Notes under the pieces: generated by a model | The model's database searches: none | Told to the model about the DNA's origin: nothing | Seen by the model: only the letters and a program-made list of their open reading frames with translations | Translations under genes and position numbers: made by a program | Shown here: in pieces, positions 28,801-37,203 of the stretch | Numbering within the stretch: the stretch's first letter is position 1 | Layout of the letters: the number at the start of each line of letters is the position of its first letter | DNA from: an uncultured Bacteroidia bacterium | Lineage (GTDB): Bacteria; Bacteroidota; Bacteroidia; Bacteroidales; UBA932 | Reading direction: 5' to 3' | Assembly: GCA_902762655.1 (NCBI GenBank) | Contig: CACWOZ010000006.1 | Coordinates: forward strand, 1 to 64,000 | Length of the DNA stretch: 64,000 nt

Positions 28801-28902
28801 TAAGTTTAGCCGAACCATAAGTTTTTTCTTATGGCCTTGTAAAAACATACAATCGTCAATGGAAAAATGGCCTATCGCGAAATGTTTGCTGCAATTCCTT
28901 GG
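28801..28902 (+). repeat. Rpn leader repeat, copy 1
   Basis: About 100 bp between the palindromic element and the Rpn start codon, homologous to 37204-37307 and to 19952-20055. The hairpin CCATAAG-TTTTTT-CTTATGG is at 28815-28834. It may carry the promoter or a regulatory RNA structure. Although open in the Rpn frame here and at copy 2, the ssb copy contains a stop, so coding is unlikely. Confidence 0.75.
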
Positions 28903-28933
28903 CGATTCGTCCAGTCTTGCCCACCTTGCCAAT

Positions 28934-29914
28934 ATGAAAACGAACGACTCCAAAGGTATCTGGCCGGCAGAGCTGGTGCAGTACAAAGAAATCATCGATG
29001 CGAATCCCAACTATTCCTCATATACCGAAGAGGAAAAGATTCTACTCGCGGACAGGATAATGAACTCCACATACGCGGATCTCACAAACAACTGGGCCTT
29101 TCAGTGGGTGTTCTTGAACAATCCGGAAATTCTCATTATGTTTCTGGCAGACATCCTGGAAGAGGACATAGTCAGCATATCCTATCTCCCAAACCAAGGG
29201 CTTGCCGCCACCGTAAACGACAAGCAGGCATCCCTGGATGTCATCTGCCACACCACGGACGGAAGACAGTTCATCGTCGAGATGCAGCACAATCGCAAAA
29301 GTGACTTCCGGAACCGCATCTTCTTCTATGGCGCCTCCGCCATCCACAGGCAGGTGAAGGCGGGTGACACAAAATATGACTACGACTCGGTCCGGATAAT
29401 TGCGATACAGAACTTCATTACCTCTCACGGAGTTGTACCAAGGGACAAGATACTTTTCCGCTATGAGTTCCGAGAGGCCGAAACCCAGGAACTCTACGGC
29501 ACGCAGATGCGCCTCTATATGCTGGAACTACCGAGAATGAAAAAAGCTGGCGCTGAACTGAATAAACTGGAGGAATGGTGCTATATGTTCAGGAATTTTC
29601 CTAACTTTGTCGGCATACCGAATGAGATAAACCCCAGATTTCACAAACTAATGGACGTAGCACGCATCAATAATATGAACGACGAAGAAAGAAAGAGCTA
29701 TTTCTCGTCATCGATTGATGACAACGAACGTGAGGATATTGCCAAGGCCAATTTCGACTATGGCAAGGAGGAAGGACGGGCTGAAGGTATAGCTGAAGGT
29801 GAAGCCGCCAAGGCCAAGGCGATCGCAAAAAAGCTCCTTGCAATGGGGCTGTCTGTAGAGCAGGTGGCCGAAGGTACCGGACTTTCTGTGGAGGAAGTCA
29901 AGGCGCTGGGGTGA
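28934..29914 (+). CDS. Rpn-family recombination-promoting nuclease / putative transposase, copy 1
   Basis: 326 residues. PD-(D/E)xK nuclease fold: Asp102 in SLDVICH, then Glu116 and Gln118 in FIVEMQ, followed by FFYGASAIHRQVKAG. The N-terminal region WAFQWVFLNNPEILIMFLADILEEDI is typical of the family. The C-terminus is a helical tail with repeated E-G units (GRAEGIAEGEAA) and LLAMGLSVEQVAEGTGLSVEEV. Rpn proteins are DNA endonucleases linked to recombination and, in E. coli, to phage defence. Start chosen at 28934 because copy 2 shares this Met but not the earlier ones. Copy 2 is about 90% identical by eye. Confidence 0.88.
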   Translation: MKTNDSKGIWPAELVQYKEIIDANPNYSSYTEEEKILLADRIMNSTYADLTNNWAFQWVFLNNPEILIMFLADILEEDIVSISYLPNQGLAATVNDKQASLDVICHTTDGRQFIVEMQHNRKSDFRNRIFFYGASAIHRQVKAGDTKYDYDSVRIIAIQNFITSHGVVPRDKILFRYEFREAETQELYGTQMRLYMLELPRMKKAGAELNKLEEWCYMFRNFPNFVGIPNEINPRFHKLMDVARINNMNDEERKSYFSSSIDDNEREDIAKANFDYGKEEGRAEGIAEGEAAKAKAIAKKLLAMGLSVEQVAEGTGLSVEEVKALG

Positions 29915-29949
29915 GAGGGAGATTGAGGGCCAAGCGGTTCCTGCGGAAC

Positions 29950-30055
29950 GTGCCATACATCTGTTTATAGCACAACCTTTTACGCGAAATGGGTTAGTCG
30001 ATTTCGACTAACCTATTTTACATATCTCACTGTGCTACAAGGAGTTGCGTGGCAC
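29950..30055. repeat. 106-bp nested palindromic element, downstream copy
   Basis: Same length and arm order as 28679-28784: GTGCCA/TGGCAC outside, TAGCACA/TGTGCTA in the middle, and a different inner hairpin GGTTAGTCGA/TCGACTAACC. The outer and middle arms are conserved with the first copy while the centre has drifted with compensating changes. Confidence 0.85.
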
Positions 30056-30123
30056 GTTGTATCTGAAGAAAAATGAGTGTTAATAACTTGTTGATATCTT
30101 TTAGGTAGATTTTCGGAAATAGC

Positions 30124-30154
30124 TTTGCCGGGCAGGACAAAAGCACTAACTTTG
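30124..30154 (+). promoter_or_regulatory. Promoter of the small-peptide/lipoprotein cassette
   Basis: TTTG at 30124-30127, then 19 bases, then TAACTTTG at 30147-30154: an exact match to the Bacteroidetes consensus. The first start codon is 52 bases further on. Confidence 0.75.
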
Positions 30155-30205
30155 TCTGATTAGCGCATAACTGTTTACGGATACAAATAAACTCTATATT
30201 TCACT

Positions 30206-30364
30206 ATGCTTAAAACCAAAGAACAACACAGCATCCACGGTGCCTATGCCGCACCGGAATGCAAAAGCATCGAGGTCGAACCCGATGCAATGATCTGCCA
30301 GAGCGGCGAGGTCTCTGCCCTGGCCATCGACGATGTCCTTCTTGAGGATTGGGGAACTTTATAA
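30206..30364 (+). CDS. Small acidic protein preceding lipoprotein 1
   Basis: 52 residues, opening MLKTKEQHSIHGAYAAPE and ending DDVLLEDWGTL, with a central CQSGE. No signal peptide. It shares a plan with the other small protein in this cassette (32469-32618): a Y-x-A-P opening, a Val/Asp stretch, a central SGE and an acidic Trp-containing tail. Similar roughly 50-residue genes often precede fimbrillin-like lipoproteins in Bacteroidales. It stands 12 bases ahead of the lipoprotein gene and shares the promoter at 30124. Function unknown. Confidence 0.72.
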   Translation: MLKTKEQHSIHGAYAAPECKSIEVEPDAMICQSGEVSALAIDDVLLEDWGTL

Positions 30365-30376
30365 TCTAGACGTGCC

Positions 30377-32386
30377 ATGAAAAAGATCTTTACAATGATT
30401 CTTGTCGGCGCAGCAGCTGTGCTCGCAAGTGTTTCCTGCAATAAAGAAGAAGTAATTGACGCATCGAAAGATGGCACCGTCCGTTTCTACGCAAACGAAA
30501 TCAAAACCAAGACAGAGTTCGGCACCCCGGATGGGAACAAATATCCGACACTGTGGACAAACACAGAGAAAGTGAAGATTTCGCTTAATTATGCTGCTGC
30601 TGTAGAGGCAACTGTCACACCATCCGTTGATAGGAAAACTGCAGACATCACCCCTGCTACCGCAATAACGGATGATGCCAGCGGCGACTATACATTCTAT
30701 GCTTTAAGCCCGGCCGCTGCAGAAGCATCAAATATTAACAAATCTTATAAAGACTGGGACATTAATATACCTTCAACTCAGACCCCAGGAGCCAATTCAG
30801 TTGACGAAAAGGCTCAGATTGCGATTGCTGTCAAGTCCACCGGCACTGTTTTCCCGGCTTCTGTTGCTCTTCCCTTCGCTCACGTAACAGCTTATGGAAA
30901 ACTGTCATTTACCAACCTGACACTTAGTCCTGGTGAAGAAGTAACATCTGTTACCCTTACATCCCCCGAGAATTGGGTTGGAAGTTGGTATTATTATTTT
31001 GAGGACGGACACATGGCAGCGCATTCGGGATCGAAAGCACTTACCATTAATACTGATAAAACATCAGATATCTGGTTTGCCTGCGCCCCTATTGATTTGC
31101 AAACCAAGACATTAGGCATTAGCGTTACCACTACCGACGGCTCCTATAGCAAGGACATTACCTTCCCCTCCGGCAAAGGCAATTTTGAAGCCGGTAAGAT
31201 TGGGTCCTTTACAGTGGATATGAGCGGTGTTATCCGTCAAGATCCAATTGTATATACACTTGTTGATGATGTCGACGAACTTTCTACCAACAGCGAGATA
31301 ATCATCGTTCATTCTTCTCTAGATTTTGCTGCAGGTAAATTAGGTAGTGAAACTTATTTGGCACAACGAGCTATTACAAAAACAGGTGTAACTATTAAAG
31401 ATCCCAGCGAGGAAGTAGAGGTGTTCAAAATTGCTGATGGAAACCAGTCTGGTTCTATCTCTCTTATTTGCAAATCAAATAGCAAATATTTGACCTGGTC
31501 CAGCACAACAAAACTTACTTCAAGTGAGAGTCTTACTGATGCCGGCAGTTGGACTGTGACGGTATCTGGCAGCGGTATCGCTGGTATTGCAAATGTGAAA
31601 GAGCCTGGTAGAAGCATTCTCTACAATAATTCTTCCCCCAGATTCAGTACATACAGCCCTGGAACCGGCTATGCCGATGTCAATATTTATAAAAAGAATG
31701 GGACCGGAGCAGCGGTTCTTCCCAAGGTGAGCATTGCTGGCGACATCGAAGCCGAAGTCAGTGGGAAGAACATCATTGTAACTTGGACAGACCCTGCAGA
31801 TGCCAATGTCAGCAAGTATAAGGTAACTTGCACTGGCCAGGCAGATCAAAACGTGAATCCAAATGAAGGAGGATACATTTTTGAAAATCTCGCAGATGGA
31901 GAATATGTAATCACTGTTACTGCCATCGCTGCCAATTCATCAACCCACAGGAATTCCAATACTTGGACCAGCAGCGAGTTGGAAGTCAGTTCTGTAACTT
32001 TTGAAGAAATCGATTTGACTGCAAAGGGATATGCCAATGGAGAAGATGTTACAACTGTCTCCGGAAGTGTTGCTGCATTGGTTTTTGCTAAAGGTTCAGG
32101 AAGCAATGCTCCAAAGTATTATACTTCAGGGACTCCTTCGGTTCGCACTTATGCAAAAAACACTCTGACAGTATCTGTCTCTGCTGGCAAGAAAATCAGC
32201 AAGATTGAATTCACTCTTGGTGGGACAAAATCAGCAACCGTTACTGCAGATTCTGGCACACTTGGAGACATCTCCGGCAGTTCCAGAACTTGGACCGCTG
32301 GTGCAACAAAACCGAACTCAGTCGTATTTACCAACGGCTCAAGTAACCAGATGCATTATCAAAAGGTTAAGGTCTATTACGAATAA
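30377..32386 (+). CDS. Fimbrillin-like surface lipoprotein with Fn3-like domain
   Basis: 669 residues. Lipobox LASVSC. The N-terminal 280 residues follow a fimbrillin plan (TVRFYANEIKTKTEFGTPDG, GDYTFYALSPAA, ALPFAHVTAYGKLSFTNL, GKIGSFTVDMSGV). Then a middle region of unknown type, an Fn3-like stretch (NIIVTWTDPADANVSKYKVTCTG) and a C-terminal beta-sandwich (VSAGKKISKIEFTLGGTKS). Likely cell-surface exposed. AT-richer than the flanking housekeeping genes. Confidence 0.7.
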   Translation: MKKIFTMILVGAAAVLASVSCNKEEVIDASKDGTVRFYANEIKTKTEFGTPDGNKYPTLWTNTEKVKISLNYAAAVEATVTPSVDRKTADITPATAITDDASGDYTFYALSPAAAEASNINKSYKDWDINIPSTQTPGANSVDEKAQIAIAVKSTGTVFPASVALPFAHVTAYGKLSFTNLTLSPGEEVTSVTLTSPENWVGSWYYYFEDGHMAAHSGSKALTINTDKTSDIWFACAPIDLQTKTLGISVTTTDGSYSKDITFPSGKGNFEAGKIGSFTVDMSGVIRQDPIVYTLVDDVDELSTNSEIIIVHSSLDFAAGKLGSETYLAQRAITKTGVTIKDPSEEVEVFKIADGNQSGSISLICKSNSKYLTWSSTTKLTSSESLTDAGSWTVTVSGSGIAGIANVKEPGRSILYNNSSPRFSTYSPGTGYADVNIYKKNGTGAAVLPKVSIAGDIEAEVSGKNIIVTWTDPADANVSKYKVTCTGQADQNVNPNEGGYIFENLADGEYVITVTAIAANSSTHRNSNTWTSSELEVSSVTFEEIDLTAKGYANGEDVTTVSGSVAALVFAKGSGSNAPKYYTSGTPSVRTYAKNTLTVSVSAGKKISKIEFTLGGTKSATVTADSGTLGDISGSSRTWTAGATKPNSVVFTNGSSNQMHYQKVKVYYE

Positions 32387-32399
32387 ACAACTTATCTCC

Positions 32400-32430
32400 C
32401 ACCGCCCTTATCTCCCAGATTGGGGCGGTG
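32400..32430. terminator. Hairpin between lipoprotein 1 and the second small gene
   Basis: CACCGCCC and GGGCGGTG form perfect 8-bp arms with a 15-base loop, 14 bases after the stop. No T-run; it may only attenuate transcription into the next gene pair. Confidence 0.5.
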
Positions 32431-32468
32431 CAGGAGGAGAAAAATGGAAATCAATAAACACAACTGAT

Positions 32469-32618
32469 ATGACAAAAAAGAAAATGGCCTATGAGGCCCC
32501 GAAAACGCAAGCCCTTTCGGTAAGATTTGATGGGACTATTTTGACCGTCTCGGGAGAGATGAACGCTAAGAGTTGGACAACAGGAAACTCATCCTGGTGG
32601 GAAGATGATGACGAATAA
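32469..32618 (+). CDS. Small acidic protein preceding lipoprotein 2
   Basis: 49 residues, starting MTKKKMAYEAPKTQALSVRF, with TVSGE in the centre and ending SSWWEDDDE. It parallels the 52-residue protein at 30206-30364 in position and pattern. Its TAA overlaps the first base of a possible ATG at 32618 for the next gene, which suggests coupling. Function unknown; not secreted by an obvious signal. Confidence 0.7.
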   Translation: MTKKKMAYEAPKTQALSVRFDGTILTVSGEMNAKSWTTGNSSWWEDDDE

Positions 32619-32635
32619 TGTTTAACACTCAAAAA

Positions 32636-34846
32636 ATGAAAACAATGAAAAAGTATTTTATTCTTCTGAGTGCAGCATTATCTGTTTTTGCACTCGCATC
32701 TTGCCAGAAAGAGCAGGATCTTGCCAATGAAGGTATTCTTAATGACGGCCCTAAGTCAGTACCGTTTGTTCTTCGTGCCAGCATTCCTTCCGTAGATACG
32801 AAGACTACTCTTAACACCAGCACCTGGGCTGTTGATTGGGAGGATACGGATGTTATTTATGCAGTTACAACGGATAAGGCATGGGGTGAGGCATATCCTG
32901 TAGATGCGGATGAAACCATCGCAGAGTTTGCGTACGATTCTGTAAATGGCACCTTCTCTACGGATAAGGCAATTGCCGACGGAAGCCACACTTTCAATTT
33001 CCTCTACACTGCCGGTCAGCAGAAATCATATCATCGCGGAGACGGCACCACATTCTCGCTTGCAGGGACACAGACCTTTGATGCTTCTGCTCCTACCGCA
33101 AATCTGAAGACATATGACGCTCTGGCAGCTCAGAAAACCGCTACGACGCCTACTTCATTCGCCGATATCGAGATGTCTCACCTATTCACCCTCATGAAGG
33201 TGACGCTGAAAAACAAGACCGGAGAGTCTATTACCATCAACAAGTTTGAAGTAGAGATTCCCGGACAGAATCTTTATGGTATTTTCAATGTTTCTTTCGA
33301 TGCGACTCCTTCTGTCTCTTATAAACAGAGTGGTGGGGATAAAATCACTGTCAATCTCTCCAATGGCGCTGTTGCTAACAACGGTTCTCTGGATGTGTAC
33401 TTTGTCATGGGTCCTGTTGCTGATTATACCGGTGATGTAACGTTTACAGTGACAGACAGCGCAGACAATATCTACACCAAGACGAATACGATTACTGGCC
33501 CTGGTGTATCTTTTGCTGCTGGAACATATAACACGGCCTCATATACTCTCAAGGCCGGAGTATCATATCCAATTGTTGATAATACCAGTTCAGATTATAC
33601 TACGGGATTCGAAACTAATTTCACGGCCGAAAATTCTTATAATAATTCTAGTATTAAGATAGATGGCCCTGATGGACAACAATGGGGCTCATATTACGGC
33701 ACAGTTTCAACTAATAGTGCTCTCAGTGACTCAAAGTCGATGCAAATGAGATGGTATACTACTGCACCATCTAATTTAGGTTATGCTGAAACAAATTTCC
33801 TTATTGCAAAGCTTGGATATGTATCTTTCTCTGCTGCCGCTACTAACGATTTGAAGATAGGATTGTACTATAAGGGCAAGACGGATCCTGATTGGACTCT
33901 CGCAGAAACATTTACGCCTACTACTACAAAAGACACTTATACTTACAGTTTCTTAACACCTATTGATAACGCAAGAATCCGGTTCCAAATTATTCTTCCG
34001 GATAGCGCGCCAACAGCGACCTCCAATGTTAGAATTGACAACGTTATTGTTAAAGCCGTAGCTCCTTCTCCAACGATTTCTGTCACCACATCTGCGGCCT
34101 CTAAAACAACAAGTCTGGATGGTACAACGGCAACACTTAACGGTTCCTTGTCGCTTCTATACGGTGCCGTAAATACAAATGTCTCCGAAGCTGGTTTCTA
34201 CTATAAGTTAACATCTGCAGGTAGTTATTCTAAGGTTACCTGCGCCTCTGCTCCAACCTCAACAACCACATTCTCGTATGACCTTACAGGCCTTACTAAG
34301 GATGCCGAATATACCTACTATGCATATGCCATTTATGATAGCGGTGACGAGGTTACAGGTAAGGAGACAGAGAAAACATTCACTCCGACTCAGAGTGGAG
34401 GAGGTTCACAGACTGTTACCTATAGCTTTGCTTTCGCGACAATGGGGTCCACAGGTTGGTCAAGTAGTTATGCCGATCATGATGCTGTTTATGATGATAC
34501 AATAGTAACTATAGACATAAAGAGCGCATCAAAGCAGACATCAACAATCACAAATATTCCGGTAACTAAAGCCGGCGATGTTATCGTAGTATTAAAGGAC
34601 GGCAAAACAATGTCTGCCGTAACATTTACTCTTACGCAATGGACTACAAAGGCTAAGACAGTTTCTCTACAATACAGTACAGACGGTGGCACCACATTCT
34701 CCGCTATGAGTCCTGCTGTTTCTTCCTCCTCATTCACTCTGACATCGAGTTCACTACCTTCTGGAACTAACGCAGTGAAGATGGTCCAAAGTAATACCAA
34801 CAACCAAGTCGGTATCGCCAGCGTTGAGTTCACTTACAACAATTGA
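32636..34846 (+). CDS. Fimbrillin-like lipoprotein, ends at an in-frame TGA before an endonuclease domain
   Basis: 736 residues from the ATG at 32636; ATGs at 32618 and 32645 are also possible. Lipobox ALASC. Residues 25-310 are fimbrillin-like (DVIYAVTTDKAWGEAYPVDADETIAEFAYD, ADIEMSHLFTLMKVTLKN). A carbohydrate-binding-like sandwich (FETNFTAENSYNN) and an Fn3-like segment (SEAGFYYKLTSAGSYSKV, LTKDAEYTYYAYAIYDSGD) come next, and last a beta-sandwich ending VGIASVEFTYNN. Directly after its TGA the same frame stays open into another Fn3-like segment and a DNA/RNA non-specific endonuclease, so the two are probably one ancestral protein. Confidence 0.75.
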   Translation: MKTMKKYFILLSAALSVFALASCQKEQDLANEGILNDGPKSVPFVLRASIPSVDTKTTLNTSTWAVDWEDTDVIYAVTTDKAWGEAYPVDADETIAEFAYDSVNGTFSTDKAIADGSHTFNFLYTAGQQKSYHRGDGTTFSLAGTQTFDASAPTANLKTYDALAAQKTATTPTSFADIEMSHLFTLMKVTLKNKTGESITINKFEVEIPGQNLYGIFNVSFDATPSVSYKQSGGDKITVNLSNGAVANNGSLDVYFVMGPVADYTGDVTFTVTDSADNIYTKTNTITGPGVSFAAGTYNTASYTLKAGVSYPIVDNTSSDYTTGFETNFTAENSYNNSSIKIDGPDGQQWGSYYGTVSTNSALSDSKSMQMRWYTTAPSNLGYAETNFLIAKLGYVSFSAAATNDLKIGLYYKGKTDPDWTLAETFTPTTTKDTYTYSFLTPIDNARIRFQIILPDSAPTATSNVRIDNVIVKAVAPSPTISVTTSAASKTTSLDGTTATLNGSLSLLYGAVNTNVSEAGFYYKLTSAGSYSKVTCASAPTSTTTFSYDLTGLTKDAEYTYYAYAIYDSGDEVTGKETEKTFTPTQSGGGSQTVTYSFAFATMGSTGWSSSYADHDAVYDDTIVTIDIKSASKQTSTITNIPVTKAGDVIVVLKDGKTMSAVTFTLTQWTTKAKTVSLQYSTDGGTTFSAMSPAVSSSSFTLTSSSLPSGTNAVKMVQSNTNNQVGIASVEFTYNN

Positions 34847-35044
34847 AGCTCACCCACTCCGCAGGCTACCGCTAGCGTAGTTACCGGGGGGACCGATGAA
34901 ATCAGTTCAGGAGGGGCGACCCTCCTGGGCTCTTTCTCGGGAGCAACAGGAAGAATCGCGGAAGCGGGCTTTGAGTATGCTACCAGCGAAGGGGCACTTG
35001 ACGGCACTGCATCTTTTGTTTACGACGACACCTGCCTTGGCAAC

Positions 35045-36037
35045 GTGGCATCGGGCAGCATGAGTGCAGAGATCGCAAGCCTTTCTGCTTCAACGACATA
35101 CTACTATAGGGCATTCGTATTGGAGTATAACGAGAGTACATCTCTCTACGACTACCGTTACGGCAGTGTCCGTTCCTTCACCACGGCCGCCCCTCCCTCT
35201 TATATCCCCGGAGGCTGGCTTGAGATGCCTTCTTATACGATAAGCGGTATGTCGGGGACGACATCCTCGTCTCTTTCCGACCTTTATCCGCTAACTCACA
35301 AGGCCTCGATGGGCGGAAAGACACAGCGTAACTACTCCTGCCTCTACGACCCTGAGATGTATGCCTCCTACTGGGTGGCATATCCTCTGTGCTACGACCA
35401 TGTCAACGGATCCGGCCGCAGCGATCAGTGGGCATATGACCCTGACGTTCCTGAAGCTAAACAGACTAAATTGACCAACGGTGCCTATGGAGTAAGTATT
35501 GCCACGGCAAATTACAGTAACAACCATTATGCCCGAGGTCACCAGATAGCCAATGCAGATCGCAACGGGGTGGATGGCATGTGCGACCAGACTTTCTATA
35601 TGACCAATCTTACTCCGCAACTCCAATATGGATTCAACGGAGGGATCTGGAACAATCTGGAGGGTGCTATCCAGGGGCTGACATCGTCCTGTGATACCGT
35701 TTATGTAATTACAGGTGCGGCTTTCAGGAAAAAGGGAGGAAGCGAGGCAATAACAACGATTGTGAATACCCGTGACGGTAAGACTTTGCCGGTTCCCAAC
35801 TACTATTGGAAGGCTCTCCTAAAGGTTACGTGGAGCGGCAATTCTGTTACAGCGGCCAGGGCTATAGGTTTCTGGCTCCCCCATCAGGATCTGGGAAATG
35901 ATAGTTATCTTAACTACGTGGTAAGTGTAGATCAGATTGAGGCATGGACGGGCTTTGACATCTTTGCCAATTTGCCGTCATCATTGCAGACTGCTGCCGA
36001 GACCAATACCAATTGGAACTCATTCAGATCGTTCTAG
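35045..36037 (+). CDS. DNA/RNA non-specific endonuclease domain, downstream of an in-frame TGA
   Basis: 330 residues from a GTG; the frame is actually open from 34847, right after the TGA of the lipoprotein, and contains no ATG, GTG or TTG before this point. The 34847-35210 part encodes an Fn3-like segment (FSGATGRIAEAGFEYATSEG, STTYYYRAFVLEYN) that a start at 35045 would cut. The nuclease domain has the NucA/Serratia-nuclease site: YARGHQIANADRN (RGH with the catalytic His), then MTNLTPQLQYGFNGGIWNNLEG supplying Asn and Glu. Surface lipoprotein nucleases of this layout could scavenge nucleic acids. Whether it is translated depends on readthrough or internal initiation. Confidence 0.75.
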   Translation: MASGSMSAEIASLSASTTYYYRAFVLEYNESTSLYDYRYGSVRSFTTAAPPSYIPGGWLEMPSYTISGMSGTTSSSLSDLYPLTHKASMGGKTQRNYSCLYDPEMYASYWVAYPLCYDHVNGSGRSDQWAYDPDVPEAKQTKLTNGAYGVSIATANYSNNHYARGHQIANADRNGVDGMCDQTFYMTNLTPQLQYGFNGGIWNNLEGAIQGLTSSCDTVYVITGAAFRKKGGSEAITTIVNTRDGKTLPVPNYYWKALLKVTWSGNSVTAARAIGFWLPHQDLGNDSYLNYVVSVDQIEAWTGFDIFANLPSSLQTAAETNTNWNSFRSF

Positions 36038-36055
36038 TCAACCTTCCTGAACGTT

Positions 36056-36145
36056 AACCACGTGGTCAAATCCAGGCTCTGGTGACCACGTGGTTGTAGT
36101 ATTCAGGTGGGTCGTGGTCAAAACAGCCATCCAATGACCACGTGG
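36056..36145. repeat. Paired CCACGTGG palindromes
   Basis: AACCACGTGGTCA at 36056-36068 and its exact complement TGACCACGTGGTT at 36083-36095 form 13-bp arms. A second pair, CGTGGTCA (36113-36120) and TGACCACG (36135-36142), follows. They fill the space between the convergent endonuclease and Rpn copy 2, so they may serve as a two-way terminator; there is no T-run. Confidence 0.7.
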
Positions 36146-36204
36146 CATAAGCATACGGACAGCCAGTCGTAGTTTTCTTGTATATGTCGGATGCTTGTGC
36201 TTTT

Positions 36205-37173
36205 TTACCCCAGCGCCTCAACTTCCTTCACGGAAAGTCCGGTGCCTTCGGCCACCTGCTCTATGGTCAAACCCATCGCAAGAAGCCTCTTCGCGATATC
36301 TGCAGCCTTGGCGGCTTCGCCTTCCGCCCGGCCTTCCTCCTTACCGTAGTCGAAATTGGCCTTGGCGATATCCTCCCGTTCGTTGTCATCAAGCGATGAG
36401 GAGAAATAGTTCTTTCTTTCTTCGTCGCTCATATTATTGATGCGTGCTATGTCCATAAGTTTGTGAAATCTGGGATTTACCTCTTTCGGTATACCGACAA
36501 AGTTAGGAAAATTCCTGAACATGTAGCACCATTCTTCCAGTTTGTTCAGTTCAGTTCCGGCCTTTTTCATTCTGGGTAGTTCCAGCATGTAAAGACGCAA
36601 CTGCGTGCCGTAGAGTTCCTGTGTATCGGTCTCTCGGAACTCATAGCGGAAAAGAATCTTGTTCCTTGGAACAACGCCGTGCGAGGTGATGAAGTTCTGT
36701 ATCGCAATGACCCGTACCGAATCGTAGTTGTACTTTATGTCACCCGCCTTCACCTGCCGGTGGATGGCGGATGCGCCATAGAAGAAGATGCGGCTACGGA
36801 AATCGCTTTTGCGATTGTTCTGCATTTCGACGATGAACTGCCTTCCGTCCGAGGTGTGGCAGATGACATCCAGCGAAGCCTGCTTATCGTTTACGGTGGC
36901 GGCAAGGCCTTGGTTCGGGAGATAGGATATGCTGACGATGTCTTCTTCCAGGATGTCCGCCAGAAGCATGATGAGCGGTTCCGGATTGTTCAGGAACACC
37001 CACTGAAACGCCCAGTTGTTCGTCAGGTCCGCGTAAGTTGAATTCATTATCCTGTCTGCGAGAAGGATCTTTTCCTCTTCGGTATACGAGGAATAGTTGG
37101 GATTGGCGTCGATAATTTCTTTGTACTGCACCAGCTCTGCCGGCCAGATACCTTTTGAGTAGTTCTTTTTCAT
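36205..37173 (-). CDS. Rpn-family recombination-promoting nuclease / putative transposase, copy 2
   Basis: 322 residues, about 90% identical by eye to the copy at 28934-29914 and in the opposite orientation. The nuclease residues are kept (SLDVICH, FIVEMQ). Differences are scattered substitutions plus a shorter C-terminal repeat: GRAEGEAAKAAD here against GRAEGIAEGEAAKAKA, one 12-base unit fewer. The start at 37173 matches copy 1. Upstream lie the shared leader (37204-37307) and a decayed half of the 106-bp palindrome. The frame stays open to 37359, but that stretch is non-coding leader. Confidence 0.88.
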   Translation of the reverse strand: MKKNYSKGIWPAELVQYKEIIDANPNYSSYTEEEKILLADRIMNSTYADLTNNWAFQWVFLNNPEPLIMLLADILEEDIVSISYLPNQGLAATVNDKQASLDVICHTSDGRQFIVEMQNNRKSDFRSRIFFYGASAIHRQVKAGDIKYNYDSVRVIAIQNFITSHGVVPRNKILFRYEFRETDTQELYGTQLRLYMLELPRMKKAGTELNKLEEWCYMFRNFPNFVGIPKEVNPRFHKLMDIARINNMSDEERKNYFSSSLDDNEREDIAKANFDYGKEEGRAEGEAAKAADIAKRLLAMGLTIEQVAEGTGLSVKEVEALG

Positions 37174-37203
37174 AGCGGCAAGATGGGAATGACCGATTGA
37201 CCC

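Noticed and set aside
28718-28933. N-terminal extension of Rpn copy 1 (and 37174-37359 for copy 2)
   Set aside because: Open in frame and similar between copies, but the homologous ssb leader has a stop in this frame and the shared Met is at 28934/37173; better seen as a non-coding leader.
34844-34846. TGA as selenocysteine or a recoded codon
   Set aside because: No selenocysteine-insertion-type hairpin was recognised and the position is in a domain linker; other genes in the window use TGA as a normal stop.
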